Source: Tubiluchus corallicola
Lineage: Eukaryota > Priapulida > Priapulimorpha > Priapulimorphida > Tubiluchidae
Length of the DNA: 64,000 nt
Direction: 5' to 3'
Assembly (NCBI GenBank): GCA_030141605.1
Contig: JAQGDQ010000127.1
Location: forward strand, 434,001-498,000
The translations under genes were made by a program, and so were the position numbers. This document shows positions 61,501 through 64,000 of the stretch, in pieces. The notes under the pieces were generated by a model. That model was not told the origin of the DNA, did no database searches, and saw only the letters and a program-made list of their open reading frames with translations. Position 1 is the stretch's first letter. Each line of letters opens with the position of its first letter.

Positions 61501-63680
61501 GCGAGCACCAATAATTCTCATCTATGAAAACGCAAAAAAGAGTACTGCATTTCCCCCCTTTCTCTTCCCTTTTTAACCACAATATTGGCAATATATATTG
61601 TGGTTTCACTATGAGATACGTCAGTATTTCAATATCTAATGCAATACTTCTCAAATAAATTATATAAGATTGCTGTATCGTACACCCGAAATATAAAATA
61701 TAGCAAGGTAATAAGCATTAAATGCCTTCGGCAGTAGTTCAACAAAATCTAAATTACAGATGAATGCAAACGGCAGTGTTATGGACCTAAAAACTAGTTT
61801 GAACATTACATACTCGCATTTTATTTCAGGGTTTGCTCGTCATATGAAATACGCCTTAAAATTTACGGCGCATTGTGCAGCAAATCCTACCATAATAGAT
61901 GTTCAATGCATACAGTGTACTGTGTAAACCTTTACATTAGATTCGTCTCACGCTGTTTTGATGTTAAATTTATCATCTTTAACTGTTGCTAAAGGGCAGA
62001 AGAGATATAAAAGTGTAAACGCGAGGCTAAAAATGTTCATACTGTTTATGCACTGTAACCTTATTTCTTGCATTTAAACAATTTGTAAATGTAGAAGCGT
62101 AAATGCAGAAGGTACAGGACAGATATACTTACGAAAAATGAATGTTCTTACTCATTTAACAATTAATATTACACATTATTGATAATTTACATGTATGTTA
62201 CATACATGCACATATAAGTAATGTTAAATCAGAAGGCATGCACAGGACCTCCAAACTAGACGTCAAGCATTCAAAACAATTATACTACTGTTACCAAGTA
62301 GTAGGTACTAACCGAAAACAAATAAATGATACAGAAATGGTGCATTTCGTTTGTGTGCAGGATGCGGAATGATTAGGTTTCAACGTGCGGTAGTAGCCAG
62401 GACGTGCAACAATGTACTAATATTCGTTTGCAAGATTTTTATGCTGTCTAATTCTTTCACTATGGCTTCACGAAACTGTGTATTAGCTCAGACTCCTGTT
62501 ACTAATCAAATGTAAAAAAACGTGTTAAATTCAGCTCAAATTAGAAAAGCAACCAATTGCAAACCAGGCAAAAGAAAACTAGACAGTAACCGAAAACTGG
62601 GTAAATTAAACCCTCAACAGTGGCATTCAGATCTCTATGCACTAGCAAAAAATGTAAATATTGACAGTTTTGTCAGAAAATCGTGATATAGTATTGAGTC
62701 CTGTTAAATGATATAATTTCTATAATTCTGACGCAGCAAAATTGTTGAATAAAAAGCACAAATGCACGAATAAAGTTTGTAATAAAGTCAACCTACTAAA
62801 ATGCAGATTAGAGACAAACGGAAATGTCATTTTGCAAGTTAATTTACAACAAGCAACATCTTTGAATTAGGACATTTAGGAAAAGGCTGAACACACCGTA
62901 TTGAAAATAAAGCTTTAGTTAAATAAATAACAATAAATGTATATTGACTCACAAAGAATTTGCTTTTATAGCCTATATGTAAATTCACATCTATCAATAA
63001 GGTGTATGCGGGTATCCTAATAAATTGGATCACGCGAAGCGAAGAAATTCAATTGACGGCGACAAAAGGTTTAGTACCTTTGCCGCTGACTATAAAAGGG
63101 TTACGATTCCCAGGCTGGAACGGAGCTTTCATAAAAATGTTGCAAAAACACAGCTACAAAATGTAGGACAAAGTGCGAAACGCTGAGCAGCAAGAGTTAA
63201 TTGGCTGTTTTCCCTGGTAGCCCAGGACCACCAGACTTATTAAACAAGTGTAACATTCGTTCATGCTAGCGTAATCATATTCACGCACAATAAGCTGTGT
63301 AGACAATAGATAATCCAATAATATAAATGTATTTTGTTATAACAGCGAATGTGTACAGTATGCATTAACTCACTGTCGATTCTGAACACCACAAGTTTGC
63401 ATATTTTACAGTACCGTACAATGCAGACTAGCCGTACAAATAGTCAACGATGAGTTATAATCACCAAAAAAATAAAGAAAGAAAGAATTTTAACGAAAAA
63501 TTCAATCTAATATTACAATGATTATTTTCTTTTTTAGCCGGAATATGTATTTTTCATCTGTGGATAAATTATTACATACACTACAATAGCAGTGAGTGCA
63601 TTTTATTTAAACTTTAATTATTTTTACACTTAAGTATGATGTGAAAAATCATTAGTTTTGTCTTCTAAGTATGTAAAGCT

Positions 63681-63847
63681 ACATTTCAGACATACACGTC
63701 GATTTAAAACGAATTTCTTTTTATATATATCTATATATCTAATACATATATATCTATATATATATATATCTAAGATATATATAGATATATAGATATATAT
63801 ATATAGAAAGAAATTCGTTTTAAAATCAACGTGTATGTCTGAAATGT
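63681..63847. mobile_element. Long inverted repeat with AT-rich centre (foldback/MITE-like)
   Basis: The left arm from 63681 (acatttcagacatacacgtc) and the right arm to 63847 (gtgtatgtctgaaatgt) are reverse complements over about 40 bp with few differences, including the gaatttcttt/aaagaaattc part. The roughly 85-bp centre is (TA)n with GATA interruptions and is itself self-complementary. The whole can fold into one long hairpin. Confidence 0.85.
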
Positions 63848-64000
63848 AAGATATATACATTCTTATATCACGCGTAGTAAGATAAGATCATAAATAAATG
63901 TTTTCCACTTAAAAATCTTTTACTGCTATAAGTTCACTGAGGAAAAACGCATTCTACTCTACATTATAATATACAATGCTATCATGTTCACTTCGGACGC

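Larger units (their letters stand above)
58900..64000. other. Right-end upstream region
   Basis: AT-rich DNA upstream of the recognised RhoGEF exons. Apart from the items listed separately, I see no exon matching the missing N-terminus. A plus-strand TATAAAAG at about 63091, next to a small hairpin (gcgacaaaaggt against acctttgccgc, 63058-63085), is an isolated promoter-like signal with no gene attached. Confidence 0.35.

Noticed and set aside
61328-61654. 108-codon minus-strand frame over the GC-richer island
   Set aside because: No motif; it crosses the TATA-like box, and the region looks regulatory rather than coding.
63086-63120. tRNA-like gggttacgattccc
   Set aside because: It resembles a T-arm but the loop lacks TTCGA and no acceptor or anticodon stems fit around it.
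63180-63290. Short collagen-like SGGPGLPG reading on the minus strand
   Set aside because: Only a few codons before a stop; no repeat of the Gly-X-Y pattern.

Overview
The window is eukaryotic genomic DNA, most likely from a bilaterian invertebrate. Coding sequence is cut into short exons with GT-AG introns. Base composition is AT-rich. There are non-LTR retrotransposon relics, inverted-repeat DNA transposons and many microsatellites. I see no operons, Shine-Dalgarno sites, CRISPR arrays, rRNA genes or convincing tRNA genes. The sequence alone does not let me name the phylum.

Layout. Positions 1-1080 hold a decayed LINE (endonuclease domain onward) with a small inverted-repeat transposon nested in it. 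Two compact plus-strand genes follow: a roadblock-type dynein light chain (DYNLRB, 1396-2602) and an OVCA2/FSH1-type serine hydrolase (4195-7903). After a convergent spacer with a second copy of the same small transposon, the rest of the window is dominated by one large minus-strand gene (10165 to at least 55889). It has 21 recognisable coding exons that stay in frame through every splice junction and encode at least 1613 residues. The order is an N-terminal region like ARHGEF40/PLEKHG4B, a CRAL-TRIO (Sec14-like) domain, spectrin-like helices, a basic/proline linker, then a DH domain, a PH domain and a Ser-rich tail. This is a Rho guanine-nucleotide exchange factor of the PLEKHG4 (puratrophin-1)/PLEKHG4B/ARHGEF40 family. 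The start codon of the full-length form is upstream of 55889 and is not established.

The long introns hold most of the other material. These are a 2.74-kb TTAA-flanked DNA transposon (17407-20149), a 0.9-kb inverted-repeat element inside an OVCA2 intron, a dispersed repeat family with a 'GTGCCATTTTTTCC' array (two inverted copies plus a solo array), several local duplications, and decayed reading frames of unknown origin. A separate ATG exon at 28448-28543 ends in a phase-0 donor. It fits the exon after the CRAL-TRIO domain, so the gene may make a short isoform lacking the lipid-binding module. Upstream of the gene (57.2-58.6 kb) is a minus-strand LINE reverse-transcriptase relic. The far right end has a GA-rich microsatellite, a GC-richer coding-like block (60223-60440) and a long AT-rich inverted repeat (63681-63847).

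The three host genes do not form an obvious pathway. DYNLRB serves cytoplasmic dynein, OVCA2 is a small esterase and the GEF acts on Rho GTPases and actin. I found no novel multi-gene system. The most interesting host signal is the probable internal promoter of the GEF; the most interesting mobile signal is the TTAA element.
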